Assembly (NCBI RefSeq): GCF_034190915.1
Contig: NW_026947544.1
Location: 744,001 to 808,000 of the forward strand
Reading direction: 5' to 3'
Length of the DNA: 64,000 nucleotides
Origin: Cavia porcellus
Lineage: Eukaryota > Chordata > Mammalia > Rodentia > Caviidae
In this document: piece after piece, positions 25,890 to 38,318 of the stretch
Numbering within the stretch: position 1 is the stretch's first letter
Layout: each line of letters starts with the position of its first letter
Made by a program: the position numbers and the translations under genes
The notes under the pieces: model-generated
What the model saw: only the letters and a program-made list of their open reading frames with translations
What the model was told of the DNA's origin: nothing
The model's database searches: none

Positions 25890-26406
25890 AATTGCAATGG
25901 TATTTACCTGGGTTGTTCGATTTTAGTATTGGTGATAGTACGAATAACTATTTTGAAGAAAACAACACAATATAAAAGCTAGTGCTGATTTAATATCATC
26001 TTGTTTTGAAGTCCCATTGAGCTGTTGTACATCAGTTTCCACTGGTTTTAACATGTTGTTTCTTACTATGTTTTACTATATGTAATAGTATAAATAAAAG
26101 TTTTTATAGACAAAGAAATAATATCAAAACTGTTGTTCATTTTCTGTTAGCTGGTTCTAAATGCTCTTTAATTCTTTCATTCTCTTGAATGGCTTCACAC
26201 TGTCTTGATATGCCTGATGCTATAGCATATGAAGTTATACTCAAATAATTCAAGGAAAGAGACACTATAGTGATGGCTATTATGTTAGATTATCTGGTGG
26301 TGAAACACAATGATGCTTAAATTGTTCGCTTCTGACCTGTGTTGTTCTGCTACAATGTCCTCTTTTATCTCAATCTCCTCACTTTGTGTGTGTGTGTGTG
26401 CGTGTC

Positions 26407-26497
26407 TTTTTCCTTTTTTTTGGTACTGGGGATCGAACTCACAATTGCCTGCTTGCAAGGCAGGGGCTTGTGCCCCTGAGCTAAATCCCCAGCCCCC
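26407..26497 (-). mobile_element. ID SINE next to a (TG)n run
   Basis: The reverse complement begins gggggctggggatttagctc and ends at ggtacc plus an A-rich tail. It lies beside a short (TG)n tract and within the 3' UTR of L1-C. Confidence 0.87.
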
Positions 26498-27350
26498 ACT
26501 TTTTAAATTAATCTATTTTTTCTCATTTTTTTCAATTAAGGGAAAACTAAATTAAAAAATAGCAGGATATATTATAGTAACTTTTTTGTTTTCCTATTAA
26601 CCTGATGTGAACCCCAGTATTGCTCTCCCCATCTTGTTTTATCTCATTTTACTATATTCTATTTTGTTTGATAGTATTGAGATTGACAGTATAGGCAACC
26701 ACTTTGAAAGCAATAAGATATACTATGATTCCCATTATGGTTTGACTATTGTCTTCCTTTGAAGTCCTGTAGGGTCTCCAGTGTAGGTTTTATTGGTCTT
26801 GTTCTGTACTATTTTGATCAATTCTATTATATCTGATGATATAGACAACTCATTTTAAAAATAGCAAGAGCACAATGGTAACCACTTTTGATAACCTGGT
26901 ATTATATTTTTACATCATGTACTATGTGCATCCTGCTATTCTGACTCTGTTTTGCTTAGTCATGTTTGGTTTTATTCTCTTTTAAAAAAGTAATAAGAAC
27001 TGTGAGAGTAATAAAACCCAAAAAGTGCAATTGTTATTGTAAAAAAGTGAGGAAAGGAAGGTGGGTAAGGGATATAACTGCATGTATGTTTGAGTGTGTA
27101 GGATGGAAAACCATATTACTGAGCTTTTGTTGGATCACTGAAAGGAACTGTCTCCAATCTCACTGCATGAATGTTCACTTTATATGTTTAATTTTATAAT
27201 TGGGACAACTGTTTCTAAGAAGATAATATGTAACCTATTAACTAGTGATTTCTTACTATATAATTTTTTGTTGGAATTCCGTATTACTTGTACCCTTTTA
27301 GTGCTTTGTTTTTTATTTCCTTTCTTTTTTCTCTTTAAATAAAAAAAATC

Positions 27351-30101
27351 ATTGCCAAGGTTTGGTAGAAAGCTGTTTAGCACAATGCCACACTTAGATG
27401 AGTAGGATCAACATCTGACAGCCTTTCAGATTTTAAAAGAAGAAAATCCATTATCATGTATTACATCACCTTGATGGCTTCCTTGAAAGGTGCAGAAGTC
27501 CCCAAAAAATAGGAGTGTGGACTTGTCTGTCCCACTGTTAAAGATAGAAAACCAGAAGCAAGTGACTAAGACAACTAACCAACACAGTCCCAAAAGAAAA
27601 ACCAAGGGTTTCACTGCTTGTCTGACCACACATGGGATTAATATGTAGGAAAGATTTTATTCTGAGCTCTGACATCCCCAGACCCTCTTATCTCAGGGAT
27701 TGTCAAAACAATTTTCCAAAGAATATGGGAAATAATATTCTGACTCTTAGGTCCATGACACCATAAAAATGTACTAGGCTTGTTACTTGGTATAATTATG
27801 AAAATTGCTATCTAAGCAAATGGATACATAGGTTTTCACGTGGTTGTATTCTGTGCTATTCTGTCTTCCAATGGGGTTACTGGATGACTTCCTGCTTTGT
27901 GCTCTGTATCAGATTCAGATTCAGATTCAGATTCATGGTCAGATTCAAAGGCATATCCATCTACAAAGCATTAAGTAATGAAATATTAGCGAAAAAACTG
28001 TTGGATACCAGGCCTCTGAAAATCCACCCTTTTCTAATCATGCCCTGCCACATGCTGTGTGCAAGTAAGATCTCCATGGCAATGCCCAGCATTCTGATTC
28101 AGGTCTCCTCCTGCAAACATGTATCCTAGCACCAGGGGTCTATCTCACTGTGCTGCTCAGCCAATCACTGCCCAGCGTGGTTGCTTGGCAACCACAAGCC
28201 TCCTGATTTGTGTTCTGGTTCAATACATAAGTCAGCAACATCTTAGAGAGCCCATGATCAGCAAGTGTTCTCCAACTGCAAATGGATCCACATTGAAGAG
28301 AAAACCTTAGAAAAGGGATCCAAATCACCCTTCCCCTCAATGCCCCAGATATGTCTTAGATATATGATATAATTTGTCTCCACACCTCATAAAATGATCC
28401 CAATGGCCTATGCCCCGAATTGCTTAGAAGAGCTGTGAAATGACACTGTGATCAATAAGAAAATGTGTGCATCAGGCTTTTGGCATATGCCCATTTTTGC
28501 TCTTGGCTCCCCTTTGCCCAGAGAACTCCATGTCTCTAGTGATGGGATACAAGACCCAGAGGCAAGAGTGCGGCTGCCCTTCCTAGGGTGTGTCAAGAGA
28601 TGACTAAGCCTCAGGTGAACAATGTGCAAGGATTCTGGGTCATGTGGACAAGATGAATAATGTGTGCAGGGGCCTGGGTTAATGGGGATATAGAAGGGAG
28701 CTGAGTAAATTTGGGGGACACAAGTTTTCTGGCCCTTCACTGCAGCCTGTGGCTTCTGACCTGGGACTTATTTTAACAGTTTCGATACTGGGCAGCTTGG
28801 CCATTGTTTGCTGTATATTGGACTTAGCTATGCATTTTTGCTGTCCTTTTCTCATGGGGGAGAGAACATTACAACATTTTTCAGGGACAGTAGGATCTTA
28901 CCTAGGACATAGATGATCTACCTGATAGGTTTAAAGCCAGGAATTCATCAAGAGCCCATGGAGTTTGAAGAAAACTGACACAAACTTGAAATTATTCATG
29001 TCCATCTCTCTTAGGGAAAGCATTTCTCTATTATTTGGTAGGAATTTCTGTTACTTTGTGAGGTCAACCTGCATGTGGCATAAGGGAAATCTCTCCTTTC
29101 CTCACTCTGCTTGAAACCACACCATGGGTCCCTTGACTTGCTTAACCCAGTAGAACATTTGAGAAGGGGACAGCAACATTTTCTCACTGCTTGAATTTCA
29201 GGTGAGAGTAACACTATGAAACTAAAAGGAAAGTGTGTTGTCTCTGGACAGCAGCAAGGCTGGTCACACCCCAGCTTATACAAAACCTTAGAAAAGCTGA
29301 AAGTGACAAAAAGACAATGGACCTCTCCACAGTAGAATAGGGTGGCCTCTAAAGCAGAGCTTCATGGAGACAGCAATATACAAGGGAGGATTGAACTCCT
29401 AATACGGAGTTTAAATTGCCATTGTTTAGCCCAGATAGACTGAATGCAGACCTGAAGATGGAATTGAATGAGCAACAGTTTAGCACAGATCGCAGGGAAA
29501 CACAAACTTTGTAGCAAGAAAGATTATTTGCTCAGGATCCCAGAGTAGTCACAAAGAGTATTTGGTGTCAAGGTGGTGAACACTTCCCTTCAGCAAAAGC
29601 ACCTTCCTGGAAGCCACTAAGTGGTGTTATAGCCTAGTTCTAATCATTGCGCCTCATTCTTGTTATGTATGCGCCACTCAGCTCCCCCCCCCCGCCTTCC
29701 TATCTTTCTAGGTTAAGTTTCTATTTCCTGAGAAAGCTGTAAAAGTCTTAGGTGTCAGTTTCCTGTAACCCCCTTCCCTACCCCTCATCTGGCTATCTGT
29801 AATAAAATGCTTTATTCTTTGGGAATAGAACATTTTATTACAACTTCAAGGAAATTACAGGAAGTTTTATAAGCCCAGATGCTACCTAACTGTGTCAAGG
29901 ATTACAACATTCCTGTGGTTTTCAGCTTTAAAAGCCTAATCCCCCAGCTGTGAGGTGCGCAGTCTCCAAATTGGCTCCCAGAGATTGTGTCACCAGGCCT
30001 GACCTGAAATAAAGCATTTGCTCCCCAAATTTTAATTTCTCACTTCCTTGAATTTTATTCTGGGGTTTGAGCTATCACAAATAGAAAGATAAAAGTTAAA
30101 A
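27351..30101. repeat. Array unit A
   Basis: About 2.3 kb of unit sequence plus a 455-bp LTR. Compared with unit B it lacks two blocks of ~540 and ~555 bp (equivalents of 30655-31195 and 31460-32015). A short run of the hexamer cagatt lies at the first deletion point (27908-27940). Confidence 0.82.
29625..30079 (+). mobile_element. Solo LTR inside array unit A
   Basis: A 455-bp block absent from all other units. It starts TGTTAT and ends ATCACA, with an AATAAA signal near 30009 about 70 bp before its end. In other units the flanks read continuously as ccactaactggaaagataaa; here aagtgg lies before and aatag after, consistent with an eroded short target duplication. No internal retroviral sequence is present. 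The class is uncertain, possibly ERV1-like. Confidence 0.65.
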
Positions 30102-33100
30102 CACTCCCTAGGTTTGGTAGAAATCTGTTTAGCACAATGCCGTACTTAGAAGAACAGTGACAACATCTGACAGAAATTTCAGATTTTTAAAGAGAAAATC
30201 AATTATCATGTATTTCATCACCTTGATTGCTTCCTTGGAAGCTGTAGAAGTCCCCAAAAAATGAGAGTGTGGACTTGTCTGTCTCACTAAGTTAAAGGTA
30301 GAAAACCAGAAGCAATTCACAAAGATAACCAACCAACAAAGTCCCAAAAGGAAAACCAAAGGGTTTTATTGCTTGTCTAACCTCACATAGAATTAATATG
30401 TAGGAAAGATTTCATTCTGCGCTTTGACATCCCCAGACCCTCTTATCTCAAGGACTGTCAAAATAATTTTCAAAAGAACATGTGAAATATTATGCTGCAC
30501 TTGTAGGTCCATGACAGAATAGAAATGCTCTAGGATTGTTACCTGGTACAATCCCAAAAAGTGCTGTCTAAGCAAATGGATAAATAGGTTTTCATGTGGT
30601 TGTATTCTAGGCTATTCTGTCTTCAATAGGGTTACTGAATGACCTGCTTCCTTGTGATGCACCAGCCAATGTGAGAGATTACACATGTGAATACAAACAT
30701 GACAAATCACTTACAATACCCCAATCAATTCATCATGAAATTTTAATTTCCCTTTCATCCTCAAAGATTCTTATATCTGATTGACTGGCTCTTCACCTTA
30801 AATATACTCTTTCCTTGCTCTTTCCTTTCTTCCATATTGTTTGGTACTGTTCTGAATCCTCACATTAAAACTTCTGCATATTCCCACTCATATTCCTGTA
30901 TCAAACATGCTTCAAAACATGATCAGAGTAGTTACTTGTTTTAGGATGCCTGACCTTGAAGTTCAACTTCATCTATAGTCTCTGATTTCAAATGCCATTT
31001 GCGTGAAGAGGGTGTGCTGCTGAGAAGTTTCACAGCCAAGTTTTCTACTGTGTGGGAATGAGGCCAGCAAGCCTTCAATGAAGAGGTTAGGGAAGATGAC
31101 AAAGCAAAGTACCAGAAATCTCAAGTGGCAAACAGAAATCTCTACGGGAGATCATGGGATATCACATGTCACATTGGCACTGTATCCATGGGCAGATCTG
31201 AAGGCATATCTATCTACAAAGGTTGAGCAATGAAACATTAGAGAAAAAACTGTTGGATACTAGACCTCTGAAAATCCACCCTTTTCAAATCATGACCTGC
31301 AAGGTGCTGTGTGCAACTAAGATCTCCATGGCAATGCCTTGCATTCTGACTCAGATCTCCTCCTTCAAGCAAGTATCCTAGCACCAGGGGTCTAGCTCAC
31401 AGTGCTGCTCAGCCAATCACTGCCCAGTATGCTTGCCTGACAACCACAAGCCTCCGGATTTGTGTCCACAGTTGGGACCCAACTCTGGAGCATTCCACCA
31501 AAAACAACTACAGACATGTCAAAAAGGCAGTATTTTCCTCAGACGGCCTATGTTGTGTCCGAATTTTCTTTACAGTGGTCCTGCTCCAAAGAACTAGACT
31601 AATTTATGAAGTGGAGGAAAATTACTGGAGTATTTCTTGTTCTGGCCTGACATCTAAAAGGCCCAAACTTGACTTCCAAAGTCCATTGATTTTTTGCAAA
31701 ATATTCATGAGTATTAAAGGACATGCCACAAGGACATGGCTTTGTCCCGGCTTTTGAAGGCTTGGACTGTAATGTTGCCAGCCCTATGAACAGTCTATCC
31801 TGAATAATTGCCGCCATAGTAGTATCAGTTATCCCTGAAAGCTAGCAACCACTGGAGAAATCTATAAGTGAAAGAGAATCCCTGCACAGCATGAATATTT
31901 AGAGTGCCTGCTTTATCTTTCCCTCCTTCATGTGGCACAAATTTCTCATAGCCCAATTTAGAGGAGATCTGCAGCTATGACAGCATAACACTGCACACAC
32001 TAGCTATGAGGCCCTGGCTCAATACATAAGTCAGAAACATCCAGGAGAGCCAACGATCAGTAGGTTTTTTCAAACTTCAAATGTATCTGGATGGAAGAGA
32101 AAACCTTAAAAAAGGGATCCAAATCACCCTTCCCCTCAATGACACAGATATGTCTTGGAAGTATGAAATAATTTGTCTCCACACCTCATGAAGTGATCCC
32201 AATGGCCTATGCCCCGAATTGCTTAGAAGCCCTGTGAAATGATACAATGATCAATTAGCAGAATGTGTGCATCAGGCTTTAGACATATGCCCATTTCGCT
32301 CTTGGCTCTCCTTGCACGTTGCACTCCATTGCTCTAGGCATGGGACAAAAGCCCCAGATGAAAGGATGTGGATGCTCTTTCTGAGTTGTGTAATGAGATG
32401 ACTAAGACTCAGGTGAACAATGTCCAATGACCCTGGGTCATGTGGACAAGATGAGTAATATGTGCAGGGGCCTGGGTTAATGGGGATATAGAAGGGACCT
32501 GAGTGAATATGGAGGACACAAGTTTTCAGACCCCAGCTGCAGCCTGTGTCTTCTGACATGGTACCTAGTTTAACAGTTTTGACACTGGGCAGCTTGGCCA
32601 TTGTGTGCTCTAAATTAGACTCAGCTCTGCATTTCTGCTTTCCTTTTCTCATGGGGGAGAGAACATTACAATATTTTTCAGGGGCAGGAGGGTCTTACCT
32701 AGAACATAACTGATCCATGTGACAGGTTTGAAGTCAGGAATTCCTGAAGATCCCATGGAGTTTGAAGAAAACTGACTCAGCCTTGAAATTTTTCAAGTTC
32801 ATCTCTATTTGGGAAAGCTTTTCTCTACTATTTGGTAGGAATTTCTATTACTTTGTGAGGTCAACTTGCATGTGGCATAATCTCCCATTTCTTCACTCTG
32901 CTTAAAACCACACTGTGGGTTAGTTGACTTGCTTAACCCACTAGAACACTGAGAAGGGGACAGTAACATTTTCTCACTGCTTGAATTTCATAAGACCCAC
33001 GTTAAAGTAACACTATGAAACTAAAAGGTAACTGTGTGGTCTCTGGACAACAGCAAGTCTGGTCGAACCCAAGGTTACTCAAAACCTTAGAAAAGCTAAA

Positions 33101-33433
33101 AGTGAGGAAAAGACAATGGACATCTCCACAGTGGAATATGGTGGCCTCTGAAGCTGAGCTTTGTGGAGACTGCAATTATAAGGAAGGATTGAACTCCTAA
33201 AATGGAGTGGAAATTTCCATTGTGTAGCCCAGATAAATGCAGGCCTGAAAAGTGAATTGAATGAGGAACAGCTTAGCACAGATCACAGGGAAACACAAAC
33301 TTGGTAGCCAGAAAGATATTTACCCAGGAGGCCAAAGGAGTCACAAAAAGGATTTGTGTCAAGATGTTGAAAACTTCCCTTCAGGAGAAAGCACCTTCCA
33401 GGTGGCCACTGACTGGAAAGATAAAAGTTAAAA
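30102..33433. repeat. Array unit B (full length)
   Basis: A 3332-bp unit containing every block seen anywhere in the array, used as the reference. No protein frame longer than 126 codons, and none is conserved in unit D. Confidence 0.85.
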
Positions 33434-34972
33434 CATTCCCAAGTTTTGGTAGAGAGCTATTTAGCACAATGCTGCACTTAGATGAACAGTGTCAATATCT
33501 CACAGCCTTTCAGATTTTAAAAGGAGAAAATGAATTATCATGTACTACATCGCCTTGATTGATTCCTTGAAAACTGTAGGAGAATTCCCCCCAAAAATGG
33601 GAGTGTGGACTTGTCTGTCTCACTAACTTAAAGGTAAAAACAGTAGCAATTTACAAAGCCAACCAACCAACGAAGTGCCAAAAGTGAAAACCAAAGGATT
33701 TCACTGGTTTTCTAACCACACATGGAATTAATATGCAGGAAAGATTTTATTCTGAGCTCTGACTTCCCCAGAGCCTCTATCTCAGGGACTATAGAAACAA
33801 TAATCAAAAGAACTTGTGAAACAATATTCTGAGTGCTGGGTCCATGACAGAATAGAAATGTTCTACACTTGTTACCTGGTACAATCCCCAAAAGGGCTGT
33901 CTGTGCAAATGCATATATAGGATTTGCTTGCTATGAGAAATTTGTACCACATGAAGGAGGGAAAGATAAAGCAGGCACTCCAAATATTCATGCTGTGCAG
34001 GGATTCTCTTTCACTTACAGATTTCTTACAGTGGTTGCTTGTTGTATTCTATGCTATTCTGTCTTCACATAGGGTTACTGGATGATGTCCAGCCTTGTGC
34101 TCCAAGGGCCAAAGCTGGAGAGTACACACATGACAACCTTCATGACTCAGTTGTGCATTTCTGCTTTCCTTTTCTCATGGGGGAGAGAACATTACAACAT
34201 TTTTCAGTGGCAGGAGTGTCTTACCTAGGGCATAGATGATCCACATGATGGGGTAGAAGCCAAGAATTCCTCAAGAGAACACAGATTTTGAAGAAAACTG
34301 ATACAACCTTGAAATTTTTGAAGACTCTCTCTGTTTGGGAAAGATTTTCTGTCCTATTTGGTAGGAATTTCTGTTACTTTGTGAGGTCAACCTGCACATA
34401 GCATAAGGGAAATCTCTCCTACCCTCACTCTGCTTGAAACCACACAGTGGGTCAGTTGCCTTGCTTAACACAATAGAACACTAAAGAAAGCAACAGTAAC
34501 ATTTTCTTACTTATTGAATTTTAGAAGACCCAGGTTAGAGAAACACTATGTAACTAAAAGGGAAGTGTGCTGTCTTTGGACAACAGCAAGAGTGGTCAAA
34601 ACACAGCTTACTCAAAAGCTTCAAAAAGCTGAAAGTAAGGAAAAGACAACGGGCCTCTCCCCAGTGAAAGAGGGTGAACTCGGAAACGGCTTTGTGGAAA
34701 GAGCAATTACAAGGGAGAATTGAACTCCTAAAATGGAGTTGAATTGTACATTGTTTAGCCAAGATGGACATTGACTGAAGGCCTGAATATGGGGTTGAAT
34801 GATCAACAGTTTAGCACAGATTATAGGAAAACACAAACTTTGTAGGGACAAATATATTTGCCCAAGAGCCAAGAATAGTCACAAAGAGTATATGGTGTCA
34901 AGGTGGTGAAAACTTCTCTTCATGAGAAAGCACATTCCTGCAAGCCACAGAATGGAAAGATAAAAGTCAAAA
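33434..34972. repeat. Array unit C (short, with an inverted segment)
   Basis: A 1539-bp unit. It lacks the middle of unit B (from after catgacaac at about 34138 to the ttgtgcatttctgc block) and carries a ~110-bp inverted block at 33930-34039. Confidence 0.83.
33930..34039 (-). repeat. Inverted copy of an array segment in unit C
   Basis: The reverse complement matches unit B 31844-31952 and unit D ~36720-36830 (for example gaatatttagagtgcctgct in B). Array sequence on both sides of it is in the normal orientation. Confidence 0.85.
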
Positions 34973-37900
34973 CATTCCCAAAGTTTGGTAGAAAGCTGTT
35001 TAGCACAATGCCTCATTTACATTAACAGTGTCAATATCTGACAGCCTTTCAGATCTTAATAGAAGAACACCAATTATCATGTATTATATCACCTTGATTG
35101 ATTCCTTGAAAGCTGTAGAAGTGCCCCCAAAATGGAAATGTTGACTTTTCTGTCTCACTAAGTTAAAGAAGAAAACCATAAGCAATTCGCAAAACCAAAC
35201 ATAAAACAAGGTCCCAAAAGTAAAAACCAAAGGATTTCACTGCTTTTCTAACCACACATGGAATTAGCATGTAGGAAAAAATTTATTCTGAGCTCTGACA
35301 TCCCCAGAACCTCTTATCTCATGTCAAAACAATATTTAAAAGAACATGTGAAATAATATAATGATAGGGGGTGGATGACAGAATAGAAATGTTCTAGGCT
35401 TGTTACATGGTACAATCCTGAAAAGTGCAGTCTAAGCAAATGGAAAAATAGCTTTCCATGTGGTTGTATTCTAGGCTATTCTGTCTTCAATAGGGTTACT
35501 GGATGATCTCCTGCCTTATGCTCTACTGGCTAAGGCGGGAGACTACACATGTTACCGTAAACATGACAATTTCCCTTCAATACACTGATCAAATCATCAT
35601 GAAATTTTAATTTCCCTTTCATCCTCCAAGATTTTTACATTAGATTGACTGGCTCTCCATCTTTAATATATGCTTCCCTTATTCTTTCTTTCTTCCATGT
35701 TGTTTAGTTCTTTTCTGAATCTTGACTCCCAGCCTCCTGAACATTCCCACTCATATTTCCATGTTTAACATGATTCTAAACGTACTCAGGGGTAGTTTCC
35801 TTGTTTTAGGATGGCTGCCCTTGAAGTTCAACTTCATCCACACTCTCTGATTTCAAATCCCATTTGCTTGAAGAGGATGTCCTGGTGAGAAGTTTCACAG
35901 CCAGTTTTTCTACTGAGTGGGACTGAGGCCAACAAGGCTTTACTGAAGATGTTAGGGAAGAGGACAAAAGTAAATGCCAGAAATCTCAAGTGAAAAACAG
36001 AAACCTCAAGGGAAGATCATGGGATATCTCATGTCCCATTGGCACTGTATCCATGGCACATTTGCAGGCATTTCCATCTACAAACATTGAGAAATGAAAA
36101 ATTAGAGAAAAAATTGTTGGATACCAAGCATCTGAAAATCTGCACTTTTCAAATAATGCCCTGAAAGGCCTGTGTGCAATTAATATCTCCATGGCAATTC
36201 CCAGCATTCTGACTCAGGTCTCCTCCTGCAAACATGTTACCTAGCACTAGGGGTCTACCTCATAGTGCTGCTCAGCCAATCACTGGCCAGTGTGGTTGCC
36301 TGGCACCCACAAACCTCCTGATTTGTGTCCACAGTTGGGACCCAACTCTGCAGCTTTCCAAACCACACAATTTTGTATATGCCAAAAAGTCAATATTTTC
36401 CTCTGACAGCCTATGTTGTGTCCGAATTTTCTTTCCAGCTGTCCTGATCAAAAGAACTTGTCCGATCTTGCAAAGTGGAAAATAATTTATGGAGTATGTT
36501 TTGCTCTGTCCTGACATCTAAGGGGCCCAAACCTGACTCCCAGAGAACACTGATTTTTTTCAAACTCTTGTAGTGGGAAAGTTACATGAGGATTAAGGAA
36601 AATGCAGAAAGCAAAAGGCTTTGGCTCAACTTTTGAGGGCTTTGACTATAAGCCTGCAAGCTCTGTACACAGGCTGTTCTGGATCATTGCCTCCATAGCA
36701 GTATCAGTTGGCCCTGAAAGACAGCAACCACTGGAGAAATCTCTAAGTGAAGGAGAATCTATGCACAGCATGAATATTTGGAGCACCTGCTTCATCCTTC
36801 CCTCTTTAATGCGGTTCACATTTCTCAAATCCCAATTTAGAGGAAATCCACAGCTATGACAGCATAACACTACACACACTAGCCATGAGGTCCTGGCTCA
36901 ATACATAAATCAGAAACATCCAGGAGAGCCAACGATCAGTAGGTTTTTTCAAACTTCAAATGTATCTGGGTGGAAGAGAAAACCTTAAAAAGGGGATCAA
37001 AAACCCCCTTTCTCTAAATGCCCCAGATATGTCTTAGAGGTCTGAAATAAATTGTCTCCACAACTTATGAAGGGATCCCAGTGACCTATGTCCAGATATT
37101 CTTAGAAAACTTGTAACATGACACAATGATCAATTAGTAGCATGTGTGCATCAGAATTTAGGCATATGCCATTTGTTTCTTGGCTCCCCTAGCCCAGGGA
37201 ACTCCATGTCTCTAAAGATGGTATTCAAGCCCCAAAGCCAAGGGAGTGGCTGTGCTTCTTAGTGGCTGCCCTAAGAATAAATAGGCCAATGGTTAGCAAT
37301 ATCCAGGAAACTGGGTCATGTTAACATGACGAATACTGTGTGCAGGGTCCTGAGTTAATGGGAACATAGAAGGGAGCTGAGTGAATATGGAGGACACAAG
37401 GTATCAGGCCCTAGGCTGCAGACTGCAGATTCTGACATGGCACCCACATTAACAGTTTTAACGCTGGGCAGGTGGGCCATTGTGTACTCCAAATTGGACT
37501 CAGCTGTGCATTTCTGATTTCCTTTTCTCATGGGGAAGAGAACATTACAATGTTTTTCAGGGACATGAGTGTCTTACCTAAGCCATAGATGATCCACTTG
37601 ATAGGGTATAAGCCAAAAATTCACCAAAAGCCCATGGAGTTTGAAGAAAATTGACACAAACTTGAAATTTTTCAAGTCCATCTCTCTTTGGGAAAGCTTT
37701 TCTCTACTATTTGGTAGGAATTTCTGTTACTTTGTGAGGTCAACCTGTATGTGGTATAAGGGAAATTACTTTCCTCACCATGCTTGAAACCACACCATGG
37801 GTCAGGTGGCTTTCTTAACCCAGTAGAAAATGGAGAAGGGGACAGCAACATTTTCTCACAGCTTGAATTTCAAAAGTCCCTGGTTAGAGTAACACTGTGA

Positions 37901-38318
37901 AACTAAAAGGGAAGTGTATTGTCTCTGGACAACAGCGAGGCTGGTCAAACCCAGCTTACTCAAAACCTTAGAAAAGATGAATGTGAGGAAAAGAAAATAG
38001 GCCTCTCCAAAGTGGAATAAGTTGGACTCTGAAGCAGAGTTCATGGAAAGAGTATTTATAAGGGAGGATTGAACTCCAAAATGAGTTGAAATTTCACTAT
38101 TTAGCGCAGGTAGACATTGACTGCAGGCCTGATGATGGGATTGAATGAGCAAGAGCTTAGAACAGATCACAGGGAAACACAAACTTTGTTTGGGAAATGA
38201 TGTTTGCCCAGGAGCCCAGAGTAGCCACAATGAGTATTTGGTGTTAAAGTGGTAAAAATTTCCCTTCACGAGAAAGCACATTCCTATAGGCCACTAACTG
38301 GAAAGTTAAAAGTTAATA
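34973..38318. repeat. Array unit D (full length)
   Basis: A 3346-bp unit collinear with unit B throughout, with scattered substitutions and small indels. Confidence 0.85.

Larger units (their letters stand above)
20231..27350 (+). mobile_element. L1-C: old full-length LINE-1 with a different monomer type
   Basis: A full-length but decayed L1: 5' monomers of ~150 bp, ORF1 remains (20901-21883), ORF2 remains (21903-25695) and a 3' UTR to AAATAAAAAAAA at about 27337-27349. Two ID SINEs sit in the 3' UTR, so L1-C predates them. Its 3' tail abuts the tandem array exactly at the unit start, while its 5' end abuts L1-D; there is no TSD. Confidence 0.9.
25696..27350 (+). other. L1-C 3' UTR
   Basis: Contains the modular L1 3' UTR seen in the other copies, expanded by two ID insertions and a (TG)n run at 26386-26402. 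It ends in AAATAAAAAAAA. No TSD follows. Confidence 0.8.

Noticed and set aside
32272..32652. 126-codon minus-strand frame in array unit B
   Set aside because: The corresponding stretch of full-length unit D (and of unit A) does not keep the frame, so it is chance.
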